Assembly (NCBI RefSeq): GCF_907165205.1
Contig: NC_058189.1
Span: forward strand, 45,596,270-45,660,269
Direction of reading: 5' to 3'
Length of the DNA stretch: 64,000 nt
From: Coccinella septempunctata
Lineage: Eukaryota > Arthropoda > Insecta > Coleoptera > Coccinellidae
In this document: one piece after another, positions 1-10,332 of the stretch
How the letters are laid out: every line of letters starts with the position of its first letter
Position numbering within the stretch: position 1 is the stretch's first letter
The notes under the pieces: generated by a model
Databases searched by the model: none
What the model saw: the letters and a program-made list of their open reading frames with translations, nothing else
Told to the model about the DNA's origin: nothing
Program-made: the position numbers and the translations under genes

Positions 1-892
1 CTACTTGATGGATGTTCTGGTCCGGTGTACTGGGTGTAATTGGTGTGGATGGGGGTCTCTTGTAACTTTTGGAGTGGTGAGAGGGCTGCTCTTCTTGTGT
101 CATATCTAGGTTTAGTTCAGCAGGGTCTTCGTTAGTGTGGTATGGTGTATGGAACGTTTCTGTCAAGTCCATTGTTTCTTCCCTCGTCTGTTGATTTGAT
201 GTCGTGAGGAGGTCATCGTCAGCTGTATCTGTATTTGGTTGGCTTGAAATGGGGCAGTTTTTAGCTATATGGCCAGGCTGTTTGCAGTTAAAACATGTTA
301 CTGCGTCAAAACTTAGAAAAATACGTTGCGATATATCATCGTGGTTTATATCTATGAAATCAGGAAGTTCGATAGCATCATTAGGGAATACATATAATTG
401 GCGGCGAAAACTTAAGATGTGTGAAAATTCCTCCCCTGGTATGCCTGCTCTCAAGAAGTTCATAGGTGAGGCGAGTTTATATCCAATTCTCTGTATTTCC
501 GTTTCAAGAACATCATGTGGAATGCACAGATTAACATTGGAGAGTATTATACGTTTTGCTGGGGTGACCAATCTTCTTACTCCTACGTCATTGCCTTGGA
601 TTTCAAGAGTATCGTTTGCTGTTATTTTATCAACTAATTCTTTGCTGCTTAGATAAACACATATTCTGTTATTAGATATCTTAGATATGGCTATAATATT
701 TTTTGCATCCACTATATTTGCAACAGCTCTTGCGTAATCCACTTTATTCAACTCATTTATATGATTCAGGATGATTGCTTGGTCTTTTTTAGGGAACTGA
801 GAATTTTTTAAGACTTGTGAAAATTTTTTACTTGTTTCTACATTTTTCGATGCACCCCTGTACTCAGAAGTGGACATCGTGTTATTCGCCAT
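1..892 (-). CDS. Retrotransposon gag-like ORF1 with CCHC zinc knuckle (partial, runs off window)
   Basis: The minus strand is open without a stop from an ATG at 892 to the window edge (about 297 codons). A retroviral-type zinc knuckle lies at residues 200-213 (bases 254-295), reading CFNCKQPGHIAKNC, which fits CX2CX4HX4C. Before it is a block (LVTPAKRIILSNV, then a FRRQLYVFP stretch) of a kind I associate with RNA-binding ORF1 proteins of insect retrotransposons. The residues after the knuckle are rich in D, T, P and Q and look disordered. Such proteins bind element RNA and package it with the reverse transcriptase; that is family knowledge. The reverse transcriptase would lie further left, outside the window. 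The reading frame is intact, so this may be a young copy. I cannot say whether it belongs to a LINE or an LTR element. The start is the most upstream ATG of the open frame. Confidence 0.8.
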   Translation of the reverse strand, partial: MANNTMSTSEYRGASKNVETSKKFSQVLKNSQFPKKDQAIILNHINELNKVDYARAVANIVDAKNIIAISKISNNRICVYLSSKELVDKITANDTLEIQGNDVGVRRLVTPAKRIILSNVNLCIPHDVLETEIQRIGYKLASPMNFLRAGIPGEEFSHILSFRRQLYVFPNDAIELPDFIDINHDDISQRIFLSFDAVTCFNCKQPGHIAKNCPISSQPNTDTADDDLLTTSNQQTREETMDLTETFHTPYHTNEDPAELNLDMTQEEQPSHHSKSYKRPPSTPITPSTPDQNIHQV

Positions 893-1205
893 CGGATGAC
901 TCATCAATGTGATGAGATAACGTTGTATCAGGTGTGATCAGATAAGAAGATTGAATTCAACATCTTAAGAATTCCAGATGTTATATAGATAAGACGGTTT
1001 ATTGATTTTCCACCTATTCAAAGAGTGAAAAATGTAAAATAAACTCAGATACTTTTCCAAATTATACAATCAGGAGGTAGAGGAATACTTTTCAATCTTC
1101 CCACGCCTTGGAGGTTCAGTTTTAGCACTAGGCACTCAAAACTGCGAAGAGATTTGTTGATTTATTAAGTGAACACTTCAACACACATGTGTACCCTATG
1201 AACGC
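893..1205. other. Non-coding stretch upstream of the gag-like ORF
   Basis: No open frame or recognisable repeat is visible. It is probably the 5' leader of the minus-strand element plus flanking DNA; the boundary cannot be placed. Confidence 0.3.
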
Positions 1206-1450
1206 TTGCGATTTACTGAAGAATACTATTATTTTACAAAATGTTCAAATATTCATTCGATAGCGTCCAACTTAGTTTCAAGAATTTGGTGCCTGGAATT
1301 TTTGGTATTTTTATGGTACGTAATGGTCATAATAATAAAAATGAATGTCGTGGGTGATATCTTGTGTTTGAAGGAGATTCATCATATAAATGAAAAACTA
1401 TATTCCGAAATTCATTTCATTCGACAAAACCGTTTGTGAGATAAGAATAA
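1206..1450. repeat. Dispersed repeat, diverged second copy near 17.40-17.64 kb
   Basis: This stretch aligns by eye to 17400-17640. Shared blocks include GTCCAACTTAGTTTCAAG, GATATCTTGTGT and AAAACTATATTCCG. The frames in both copies give related but meaningless peptides, so this is DNA-level repetition and not a protein family. Copy 17 extends further upstream and is tied to the repeat at 12.48 kb. The transposon class is unknown. Confidence 0.6.
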
Positions 1451-1515
1451 TATTTTATGGTTATTCAACAGCCTATATCTTATGAAAGGAACCGATTCGG
1501 AAAAAATTGTAAGGG

Positions 1516-1726
1516 AAAATAGTATATAACATAATGAAAACAAATTATCGGGAATTTGGACTTTTATTGTGGATGTTAAATTATCTTAAATCTTCGCCGA
1601 CGTTTCGGATACAAACTTGTTCCTTTATCAAGGCTAAAATGTAACAAAGTATAAATTGCAGAGTTCACCCGGAAGAGCACGAAACAGGTACCCACCTCGA
1701 ATTTTCATTAAAATAGTATATAACAT
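1516..1726 (-). mobile_element. 177-bp Penelope-type short insertion with 17-bp target duplication
   Basis: A perfect 17-bp direct repeat (AAAATAGTATATAACAT at 1516-1532 and again at 1710-1726) flanks a 177-bp insert. The insert contains no ORF. On the minus strand it carries the sequence GCCTTGATAAAGG ... CCGAAACGTCGGCG, which resembles the hammerhead-bearing pseudo-LTR of Penelope-like elements. Long, variable target duplications also suit Penelope-like elements. It may be a solo terminal unit or a tiny non-autonomous retroelement. The direct repeats are seen directly; the class is inference. Confidence 0.65.
1594..1635 (-). ncRNA. Hammerhead-like ribozyme motif in Penelope-type insert
   Basis: Read on the minus strand, a degenerate CTTGATA box is followed by an imperfect hairpin (GGA-ACA ... 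TGTATCC), then CGAAAC and GTCGGCG. This order matches hammerhead ribozymes reported in Penelope-like elements. The first core box is changed from the canonical CTGATGA, so activity is doubtful. Confidence 0.45.
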
Positions 1727-1731
1727 TACTA

Positions 1732-1814
1732 GCAAGGTAAGAGGGTTTTTACTGGCGAATGGAGGATATAACTGACGAGTTACCTCCTTGAGCCAGTAAA
1801 ACCCGTTACCTTGC
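1732..1814. repeat. 83-nt imperfect hairpin just upstream of the recombinase gene
   Basis: Arms GCAAGGTAAGAGGGTTTTTA and the matching TAAAACCCGTTACCTTGC pair over about 23 bp, and inside them GGAGG...TAACT pairs with AGTTA...CCTCC around a GACG loop. The whole forms one long stem. It could be a tiny palindromic MITE or a terminal structure of the recombinase-encoding element that follows. Confidence 0.6.
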
Positions 1815-1972
1815 GTGTATTGTTTTATATTTTATTTGTTTCTCATTTGTAAAAAGGTTAGATAAATTCCAAAAAAATCTCAATAATTTGTCGCAAATGT
1901 CGTAAGCTATGGAAGCGTTGCCATGAACATGTCTGTTTATTTTTCTTTACATTTGTTTTGGCGAAAGCGAAA

Positions 1973-2757
1973 ATGAATGTACCAAAAGAAATTATTGAGG
2001 CAGCCAGCAGTGTAGCTTCAAGTTTATTACCTGCAAAATCAGCTTCAAGGTACGAGCGAGAATGCGACGACTTCAAAAAGTGGCAAAACAAAAATAGTGT
2101 GATTGGGGTAACTGAAGATATTTTGTTGGTCTACTTGAATCAATTATCAGCTAGATTCAGCCCTGATACTTTATGGGCAAAATGGTCTATGCTGAAAAGC
2201 TGCTTGGAAATGAAATGAATGATGTAGACGATATGGGAAAATACGTTATTGTTCAATTGCGGCAAACAAAAAATTTAACAACAAGAAGATTCACTATAAC
2301 CGATGATGGCTGCAGCTTCAAGCCCTGCATATTATACAGAAAATATGTAAATCTTCGGCCTCCTGGAACAGAAAGCCTAAGTTTTTTTTGACATACCGAC
2401 ATGGAAAGTGCATTTCCCTTAATGCTGGCCAGCACACTATTGGTTGTGTCCCAAAACAAATAGCGAAATATTTAGGTTTAAAAGACCCAGATTTATACAC
2501 CGGCCACTCTTTTTGCAGAACTGGAGCCACTATGGTTGCGGATTCGGGTGGAGATATTTTAGCACTAAAGCGTGCAGGAGGGTGGAAGAGCACCGAAATT
2601 GCGATGAGTTATGTCGATGATTCGGTCAACAAAAAAATCGAAATGTCTAGCAAATTATTTGGTAGTAAGGAGAGTACGAATGTTCTGCAGTCCTCGAGTT
2701 CAGCAGTTTCTGAGTCAACAGATGGTTCATCATCATCAGTATCAACTCTTTCCTCAT
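1973..2757 (+). pseudogene. Crypton-type tyrosine recombinase, broken
   Basis: Three successive frames encode parts of a tyrosine recombinase. The first (1973-2218) gives an N-terminal helical segment (SASRYERECDDFKKWQ ... VYLNQLS) like the core-binding domain. The second (to 2391) gives the middle part (RFTITDDG ... YRKYVNLRPPG). The third (2388-2757) gives the C-terminal catalytic part with GHSFCRTGAT, GGWKS and the candidate nucleophile tyrosine in MSYVDDSV. Relatives I know read GHSFRR or GHCFRR, so the Arg of the HxxR box is Cys here. The frame changes near 2215 and at a T-run near 2385, and the protein is short for the family, so part of the catalytic core is missing. Cryptons integrate by recombination with a tyrosine recombinase. 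A serine-rich tail ends at TAA 2755-2757. Start chosen at the first ATG; an in-frame TTG lies at 1958. Confidence 0.75.
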
Positions 2758-2846
2758 AAAAATTCTGTGTTATTGGAAATAACAATTGTACCATGATTTT
2801 CAACATATATGACGATAAAACAAAATTTTCTAATGTAAATAATACT

Positions 2847-2913
2847 ACTAACTTGTAAAAATTTTGCAAGTTAACTGTCAGTTTTACAAGTTAGTGACTT
2901 CATGAAATAAACT
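2847..2913 (+). terminator. 3' hairpin and polyadenylation signal after the recombinase gene
   Basis: A perfect 14-bp inverted repeat (ACTAACTTGTAAAA at 2847-2860, TTTTACAAGTTAGT at 2882-2895) encloses a third, partial copy of the same half-site. AATAAA follows at 2908-2913. It may be the mRNA 3' end, the right end of the Crypton-type element, or both. Confidence 0.5.
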
Positions 2914-3026
2914 TTCTTGATTAATATTGTGTTTTTGGAAAGTGACGTTTACAAATGAGAAACAAATAAAAGTGTTTTTTTTACCTCAAGCATCTACCGT
3001 TAAAATATTTGTACGAGTTGAAGGCT

Positions 3027-3044
3027 CACCCTGTATACAGGGTG
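3027..3044. repeat. 18-bp perfect palindrome formed by two abutting transposon ends
   Basis: CACCCTGTATACAGGGTG is a perfect palindrome. The right half begins the foldback element at 3034. The left half looks like the end of a separate element whose other end is not visible, so two elements appear to touch at TA. Confidence 0.6.
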
Positions 3045-3801
3045 TTTCCAAATCAGACGTGAACCTTGGAGGAGGTGTTAATATCGCTCATTTGCTGTCG
3101 TTTGAGCCATATTTATTGATATTCAAAAATCAACAGTTTCCGAGATAAATGAGTTCTTGTATTTTTAAAAAAATTTCTCACCTTACTTAATTTTTCGTCA
3201 ATTTTTTTATGTTGACCAAGTTTGATTAGGATTTTGGATTATTTTCATCAGAAAAGGATATGATACGTATGAAAAAAGAAAAGCTATCCTGTATTAGAAG
3301 TTGAAAAAGATCCCTTTTGAATACTCATTCACTATTTTTCATATAGGACATTCAAAAGGTTGTTTATTAAAAAATCTGCTGAAACGAAACTTGTGACTGC
3401 ATTCTAACGAAAACTTTTCAAGAGAATTGAGGAATTTGGCAAGTTTTCCAAATAATTTTTTCATGCATGAATTGTGGAATTCGAAAGTTGCAGGTAAATG
3501 GATATCAGAAATTTTCTTTTCTTCATATACCAAAATCTAAATCGTACTAATTTTTTTTCAACATCTAATACAGGATAGTTTTGCTTTTTTCATACGTATC
3601 ATATCTTTTTCTGATGAAAATAATCCAAAATTATGATCAAACTTGGTCAACGTAGAATTTTTTTGAAAAACACAAGAGCTCAAATATCTCGGAAACTGTT
3701 AATTTTTGGTTATCAATAAATATGGCTCAAACGACAGCGAATAAGTGATACTAACACTACTCCAAGGTTCACGCACGTCTAATTTGGAAACAGCCTGTAT
3801 A
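3034..3801. mobile_element. Long foldback DNA element with TACAGG termini
   Basis: The first and last about 110 bp are inverted copies: TACAGGGTGTTTCCAAATCA on the left, and the reverse complement of TACAGGCTGTTTCCAAATTA on the right. A second matching pair, containing GATATGATACGTATGAAAAA, lies at about 3230-3310 and 3551-3650, so almost the whole element folds into one hairpin with a short central loop near 3400-3440. There is no ORF of note. It is a non-autonomous element; the superfamily cannot be read from these ends. Confidence 0.8.
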
Positions 3802-4715
3802 TAACAATCTGGAATATTCCAAATGAAATGAGATTTGGGTATAAACATCAAATAAGAATTCTATATACATAATAAATTATAATACAAATGGTTTAATAGC
3901 TTTCTTTATCCCATTTTGACGACATTATTAAATTCTATGAAAATGAATGGATACATTTAAATTTCAGTGTTGATCCGTAAGCGGTGTTTTGTCAATTAAT
4001 TCAACGAAATTCAAGTTCTGCAGTGAACAGCAAATTTCGGAGGAAATATTTCTTCGAAGTTCGACTCAATCATAACGATGAATTTGAAATCGATTGTTTC
4101 TACCCTTCACAAAAAAATTCTATAGGGCCAATTGATCGAGTTACGATTCTCTGTAAAGCCCTTAGAAGTTTACATTAACTTTTCAGTAGTTAAAACGCTG
4201 GCGAAGTGAACATGAAAGGAAACAACAAGGTTCAAAGAAGCCATAAAGTCTTCGGATAATTTTCCGTTGGAACCGAAAGCCGTGGTTTTTAATTGATCAC
4301 TGGAGGAGAGGTTAAGTACAAAAGTTCGCTTTGAACTTCTTGTGTGATCGATAAAGAGGCCAAGTTATTATCTAGCAAACCCCTAGATAATTCCCTAGGT
4401 GGAATTCGGATACAGGTTGTTGAGACTTTGACTTGTTTCTATCAAGCATTATAGAGTTAGGAAGATAGGAAACGAAGCGACTACACTTGCGTGAGCGCCG
4501 CCTGGTGGTTCAGTTGTGTATTAAAATACTAAGACTGGTTAAAATATTTATTCAAGGGCCATTAGCCATTTCATGGAGATATTTGCACATGGCCGTTTTG
4601 TTTATGTTTTGATTTTCGTACCGCTCGTTAACCTCGCTCGTTCTAGTCACCTAATATCGATGTTATTTGTGTATTTTATTTAGTGAAAACTTCAAAATCA
4701 AAGATTTTGCTCAAA
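3802..4715. other. Gene-free stretch before the THAP pseudogene
   Basis: AT-rich, with a short open frame at 3984-4178 that resembles nothing I know. A slightly GC-richer segment with GCGCCGCCTGGTGG near 4495-4510 precedes the THAP exon and might be old promoter or leader DNA. Confidence 0.3.
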
Positions 4716-5120
4716 ATGTCATATGGAAAATATTGTATGGTGAAGAACTGTGGAAACTGCTGTTTGAGATCCTCCGAATAAAAGTTTTTTGGATTTACCT
4801 ATGAAAATTGAAACGTAAGTATTAAAACTCGTATCATGTGACTCGGATGTTGATTGATTTTTATTTTCAGTGCTCTGAAGTGGATAGAATTTTCTGGACG
4901 TCTGGACTTGAGTAAAAGCTACACCATATATGCAGTGAACATTTTACCAAAGATTATAGAGTTAGGCTCTTTAAACTTTGCATTTTACTTAAAGTCAATT
5001 TGAAGCTTTTCATCCACGTAAGTGGCTGTATGCAGGAAGCATCCCATGCATGAAAGGGTCACCAAAGGAACCACATGCGATGGAGGGCGAGCAGTTTGAA
5101 ACTGATACATCGAATACTGA
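4716..5120 (+). pseudogene. THAP-domain gene fragment (two exons), degenerate
   Basis: Exon 1 starts at ATG 4716 with MSYGKYCMVKNC, matching the start of a THAP zinc-binding domain (C-X4-C), then KFFGF. Exon 2 gives ALKWIEFSGRLDLSKSY, typical of the THAP middle region. THAP domains bind DNA and occur in host regulators and in P-element transposases. The intron (4815-4870, 56 nt) has a good donor (GTAAGTATT) and acceptor (TTTTATTTTCAG), and a second perfect donor (GTGAGT) follows at 5121. The gene is broken: TAA falls right after residue 19, a TGA follows in exon 1, exon 2 is out of frame by one base, and the later Cys/His pair (usually CSEHF) is not preserved. It could derive from a host THAP gene or a P-type transposon; the rest of the protein is not seen. 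Confidence 0.7.
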
Positions 5121-5235
5121 TGGTGAGTCTTCCTAGATATCTGTGGCAAAAATAAATGAATCGATTACTCATTTATCTTATATAAGAGATAATTTATTCA
5201 ATATATTGAATTAATTATTTTGTTATGAAATTAGA

Positions 5236-6055
5236 TTACCAGTACTTTCCCTTTTTCAGATATTCTTTCGAGTGTACCTGAAAGAAATTCTCACACTCTG
5301 CAACTGTCTCTAGCTCTAAGACGATATAGGGCCTAGGGCCCACACTGCCCTTTTCTGAAAACGAAGCAACCTCGTCGCTTCTGATGTTGCCCCCCAAAAG
5401 ATGATTCCTTGAATGGCCACAGAGCAAAAATTTGAGAAATGCGCCTGCCGAGCAACCTCGATAGAGGCACACATTTTGATTCTTCGAATCGATAACACCG
5501 CGACTGAAAGTTTCGATGTAAGGTTATATCAATGTTTGTCTTCCAGCCTAATCTATTCTCCAGATGTATGCCGAGAAATTGTATGGATGGAGCGGTCAGT
5601 ACTGCATGTGAAAGTAAGAGGTGCTGTGTTTTATCTTCATTCACTTTGAGTTTATTGGCCTAGAACCAATTCGTTCTTCAATATTTGCATCACCTTTTGC
5701 TGGATCTGTTCTTTAGTCTTACCTATGATGAAAATCGAGGAATCATCGGCATATAGTATTCCTCCATATATGTCAGTGTTCCACATCAGGTCGTTGATAT
5801 AGCTGAGAAATAATACAGGTCCAAGTGCCGAACCCTGTGGAACACCTATTTCCGTTCTTATAGTTTTTGACATCTGATTCGACCATGTTACCATCTGTTC
5901 TCGTTCTGATAAATACGAAGCACGAGGCGATTTATTTGTGGGCTACTCCTCTTACTCCATAGTGCTCCAGTTTATTCAAAAAAATATTATGGTCCACCGG
6001 CCGTTTCGAAAACCTTCGTTAAATTTAAACAAGGCTTGCCTAACTGTGTGTTTAT
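5236..6055 (-). pseudogene. Non-LTR retrotransposon reverse transcriptase remnant
   Basis: On the minus strand, 5652-5894 reads TEIGVPQGSALGPVLFLSYI and then ILYADDSS, the RT motifs that precede and contain the catalytic aspartates. Upstream (5895-6055) another frame gives IFLNKLEHYGVRGVAHK, the usual linker before the PQG motif. Downstream (5333-5644) reads LNEDKTQHLLL and IQFLGIHLENRLGWK, the thumb-side motifs. At least three frame changes and stops break the gene, and both termini are missing. The motif style is Jockey-like. Its 5' part meets a plus-strand RTE remnant near 6.1 kb, so the two are arranged head to head. Confidence 0.8.
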
Positions 6056-6109
6056 CACTTTTGCTGAAAGAACATGGCCACCTAGAGTACTTGCGGTCAT
6101 CACGGATAT

Positions 6110-7180
6110 CACTCCTCTACATTTAGTATATCCCTGTTATCACACCTATGAAAGCTCTTCATGAAAATAATAACAAACCGCTTGACCGCAAAACTAGATT
6201 TTTACCAACCTACAGAACAGGCAGGTTTCAGAAAGGGCTATAGCACAATAGGCTATCTCCATACGGTTCGCACCCTCATTGAAAAATGTACAGAATCTAA
6301 CGTCCCATTACATCTAGCCTTTATTGATTTTAAAAAGGTCTTCGACACTGTGGAGATCAGCTCTGTTATCACAGCTTTGCAAAATGCCAGAGTGGTTCAA
6401 GGTACACCAAGATCATCGAAAATATCTAAGAGAGGGCATCTTTACAGATAAGATTAGACGAATCATCTGTAACCGGACCTTTGGGTACGACAGGAAGACA
6501 CTATCTCGCCCAAGCTGTTCACATTAGGTTTGTAGGACCTATTCAAGCAATTGAAGTGGGACACTAGAGGTATAGTTGTGGATGGCATAAGACTCAACCA
6601 TCTGAGGTTCGCTGATGACATTGTCCTCATATGTAATAACATCACAGAACTGAGGGAAATGCTGACTGAACTTGAACTAGCACGGTCTAAAGTAGGACTC
6701 GAAATGAATTTCAATAAAACGAAAGTCATGAGTCCAGACAATATATCCATAAATGTCCGAAACAATACCATCGAATGCGTTATCGAATATATATACCTCG
6801 GCCATATCATCAAACTAGGGAAGGACAATAAGCATGCAGAGATAACAAGACGCATAAGGATGGCATGGGCAGCTTTCGGTAAATTAGGACACATCCTAAA
6901 AAACAGCATGATTCCTATAAATTTGAAGCGCAAAGTATACAACACATGCGTACTGCCCGTGCAAACATACGCATTGGAAACAATGAGTCTGACTAAAAGT
7001 TTCGCAAATAAACTCACAACAACTCAAAGAGCAATAGAACGCCGCATGCTGGGTATTTGACAAAATACGAAACGAGTGCATCAGACAACGTACCAAAATC
7101 AGAGATGTTCTTCAGGCAGATGAAATGGAGTTGGGTTTGTCATGTGGCAAGAATGTCCGAGATCAGATGAGCTCATAGCA
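6110..7180 (+). pseudogene. RTE-clade LINE reverse transcriptase remnant
   Basis: The plus strand encodes, in several frames, KIITNRLTAKLDFYQPTEQA, GFRKGYSTIGYLHTV and FIDFKKVFDTVE (6161-6451), then LRFADDIVLI (about 6600), YIYLGHIIK and the ERRMLGI block (to 7060). This run is characteristic of RTE/BovB-like reverse transcriptases. After the stop at 7058 a shifted frame still gives an RTE-type C-terminus with VARMS. Motifs between the DFKKVFD and FADD blocks (the PQG region) are deleted or scrambled near 6420-6550. No endonuclease domain is present, so the copy is 5' truncated as well as decayed. Reverse transcription of its own RNA at the target is the family role. Confidence 0.8.
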
Positions 7181-7466
7181 CAGGCGTAGCCAGGGGGGGG
7201 GGTTCCAACCCAGGGAATAATGAAAAAGGAATACATCACCCAAAATTCCAATTTGAAAACCATTAAATGTTTTGTTCAAAACCTCTACAGGGGCTAGAGC
7301 TGGAATATACGGGACAAGCAACGAGTGTTTGCTATGGTTAAGCTCCTGCTCGGGTGTTTATCAAGCAGGAATACATGCAATCGAATGATGCTGCGTACAC
7401 ATAAATCTGTAAATTCTAGTCTTCATAATATTTGTCTCCATATGAGGACTTATTTCTCCCTTTTTT
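7181..7466. other. Short gap with possible hAT-like terminus
   Basis: CAGGCGTAGCCAGG followed by a run of ten G (7193-7202) resembles the ends of some arthropod hAT MITEs, but no matching right end exists in the window. Nothing else is visible to 7466. Confidence 0.25.
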
Positions 7467-8112
7467 GTCAAAAAATTGTTTTAATGTAATAGTCCGAGAG
7501 CTGGCGACGAAAATCGGCAAGAGTTTTGTAATGGCTCATATTTGAATATTAGTTAGTTTTGGTGGGGTAAATGAGTCAGCACTCACTCTCAATGTCAGGT
7601 AGTGAAACAACTGGCGGCGACGCTCTTTGATTTATGTAAAATTTCAATATCCGTAATTTTGGTGACTGCAGACGGTCTGTGTTCAATTGATATGTGGTCT
7701 GACTATTTTATTCTCAAATAATATATGATATCTAAGCAATAAATGCATTTTCAGCCCTTACAAATCTCTTGAAACGACATCGTCAAGGCAGCAAATTATG
7801 TGGGGTACTGACCCACCACGTTTCACTAAAATAAAGTCTGACCACTTTCTTTAGTTTTCTGTTCTATAAACTAGCTGAGTAACTATTTTCAATCATTACA
7901 AAATGCTTGTAGAGTATGTTGTAATTTTATATACCTACATCAAAGGGGGTCGCCGCTAGGTGTTCCACTACCTGACCTTGAGTGTGGGTGCCGACTAATG
8001 TACACCCTCAATACTAAATCATATTTAATTATGAGCTATTACAAAACTCTTGCCGATTTTGGTTGCCAGCTTTCGGACTATAAGGATTAAAATATTGAAA
8101 TAAATTTTTTTG
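7467..8112. mobile_element. Foldback element with about 150-bp arms
   Basis: The left arm (about 7467-7632, with AATCGGCAAGAGTTTTGTAA and GTCAGGTAGTG) is repeated in inverse near 7935-8112 (CACTACCTGAC, then TTACAAAACTCTTGCCGATT). The roughly 300-bp centre is unrelated AT-rich DNA without an ORF. Exact ends and the target duplication are not clear. Confidence 0.7.
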
Positions 8113-9826
8113 GAAAAAGCCGATTGCAAAATGGCGAATAGGCCACGGTTCCAAGCTTTCGACATACACAAAGTGATTTTTTTGATGCTAGTGGTCGACC
8201 TTATTTCTATGAATATTCCGTAGATCTGAAAACTCGTTTTCAAGTAATGCCATTTAGAAATTTCCTTGGCTCATTAGTTTCAATTTCAGTGACCACAATA
8301 AACGAAGAGTTAATACGAGGTACCTAGTAGTCCCCTGGAATTTATATGATTGGATCAACGATTCCGTTATCCATTTATCTATAACAGGAGCCTAATTAAC
8401 CAATGTTTGCTGTGCCATTCGACAAACACGTAACTGCTCTAATATAAATCGTTTAATTCCGCACAAGTAAATTTACCACTAACGTTCATTTCATTGCAAT
8501 ATGAGTCGTCTATTATCGATTCCTTGTGATCAATATATAGGGCATATGTGAATATATCAGTCTATTCATACGAATAGCTCTGCTTTGAATCAAAGTTATA
8601 ATAATGTGATTTTCTCTTTTCGTAGGCTGAACATTATCACAACAATTTATCTTTCTTGTATACAATATTGAGAAACTTGTTTTTTATTGAATAATAGTAC
8701 CCAAGGATACAATTTTCAATTCATTGCTTCTTCAACAATATTCCATACAAACGAGAATGCGAAAAATATTTGTTTATCCAGATTAATACAAATTGCAAAT
8801 CATTGAATATACCGAGTGTCTCTGGCAACCGCAAAAATTCTTTATTCTCTTAATTGAATAGATTGTCAGGCGAATCTATTAACCTATTTCTTGCTGAATA
8901 GATGAAAGAATAAAGAAAAACTGACCAATTGGTTTTTTTATTCTTTTCGTAGAAATTCAATATAAGTTTATGAAGTTCCCTTACAATTAAAGAATTTTGA
9001 AGCAGAAGGGTCCACATTTTTATACACCAAATATATCCATTTTATAACGTAAGCCTAATTAGAGGTTGTCGAAGCTCTCGAAAAAAATATTTCAATCATT
9101 AACAAGACACTGAATTACAGATTGTTCTTCAATTAATGTATGTCATATCACCTTCTAGAAGAAACCGTTTGCCATTCTGTAGTCTCATATGAAAATAGTC
9201 GTAGAATTATGTAAAATGCGTCAGATATATTTTTCAATATAAATTTACCACTTTGTCATTATGTTTTCACGATGATATTGATGAATATCGTGTTTGTTTT
9301 ATAGTAGGCAGTTTTACGCTATAATGCTTCTCTAATGGTAAAAATAATAATTTTTGTATATTATTCAGTGAGCCTATTTATGACTTTTGGCTATTTATTT
9401 ACAACTCTTACGAAGCTGAATTTGTCAGATCGACCGAGTTAATGATAGCCGTATATGTTACTATGATATTATACTATATTTTATCCAGGACTGTGATAAG
9501 ATTACTTTTGAAATATGTCATCAACTTTTCAGTAATATATGTATCTAAATAGTCGCAAAAGAACGTCTGATATTACAATATTCGTATTTAAAAATATCCC
9601 CATTTACAGAGCTGGTCCGGTCCTAGCCTATTCACTTTCGAGTTTTCTTGAAAGAATAGGAACAAGTGATTAACGAGTATTTTATAAATGATATATAATA
9701 AGTTGATATGATATTCGAAAGTACATTAAATGAGGTATTTTTTACTGGAAAAAAAACATGTGCATAATTATTAATTTTTCATCGATAAAACCATTGGAAA
9801 AATAAGACTAATTTTGTTCACTTCAG
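8113..9826. other. AT-rich gene-free stretch
   Basis: No open frame, repeat pair or motif that I recognise. It may contain regulatory or intronic DNA, but the sequence does not show it. Confidence 0.3.
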
Positions 9827-10122
9827 ACGAGTGATATTCATCTCCTCACCACGCCCGCAATAAGACTTTTTTCTGCACACAGAATCTCTCATCTCGTAGC
9901 AAATTTCCGAATATATGGTCAAAATTGACGAGGCTACAAAGAAAACTGAATAATGATTGAATTTGTGAAAAAAATTGAAATATCTCGTGAAATCAAGAAA
10001 TGTTGAATTGAAGAATAACCGTCAACATTTCGACCATGTGTTATATGACCTTTTTTGTTGCAAATCACTCGTCTGATACCCCCTTGAAGTTTGGCCACTT
10101 TAAAAGTAGACACCCTGTATAG
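9827..10122. mobile_element. Partial foldback element ending in CACCCTGTATA
   Basis: AGACGAGTGAT at 9830 is inverted as ATCACTCGTCT near 10065, and GGTCAAAATTGACG has an inverted relative near 10025. The right end ACACCCTGTATA matches other element ends in the window; a left counterpart is missing, so the copy is probably truncated. Confidence 0.4.
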
Positions 10123-10332
10123 ACTATAGAAAACGTATAAATTTTTGAAGAACCTATAATTTGCTATGAAGTTACCTGTGATAGTTGAGCAGGGTTCTAT
10201 TTACTTCAATTTTGCATCTATACATCAACATATCTCGTGATATACATATATATTTTTTTAATGACTTATGAATTCAGATGAGATCTAATGTCCTTTATGT
10301 TTGTGACTGATGACCCTTTTCATTTTCAGTAT

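Noticed and set aside
204..656. 150-codon plus-strand frame
   Set aside because: It is antisense to the gag-like ORF, whose minus-strand frame has a clear zinc knuckle.
7181..7202. hAT MITE end with G10
   Set aside because: No matching right end in the window and no 8-bp duplication can be tested.
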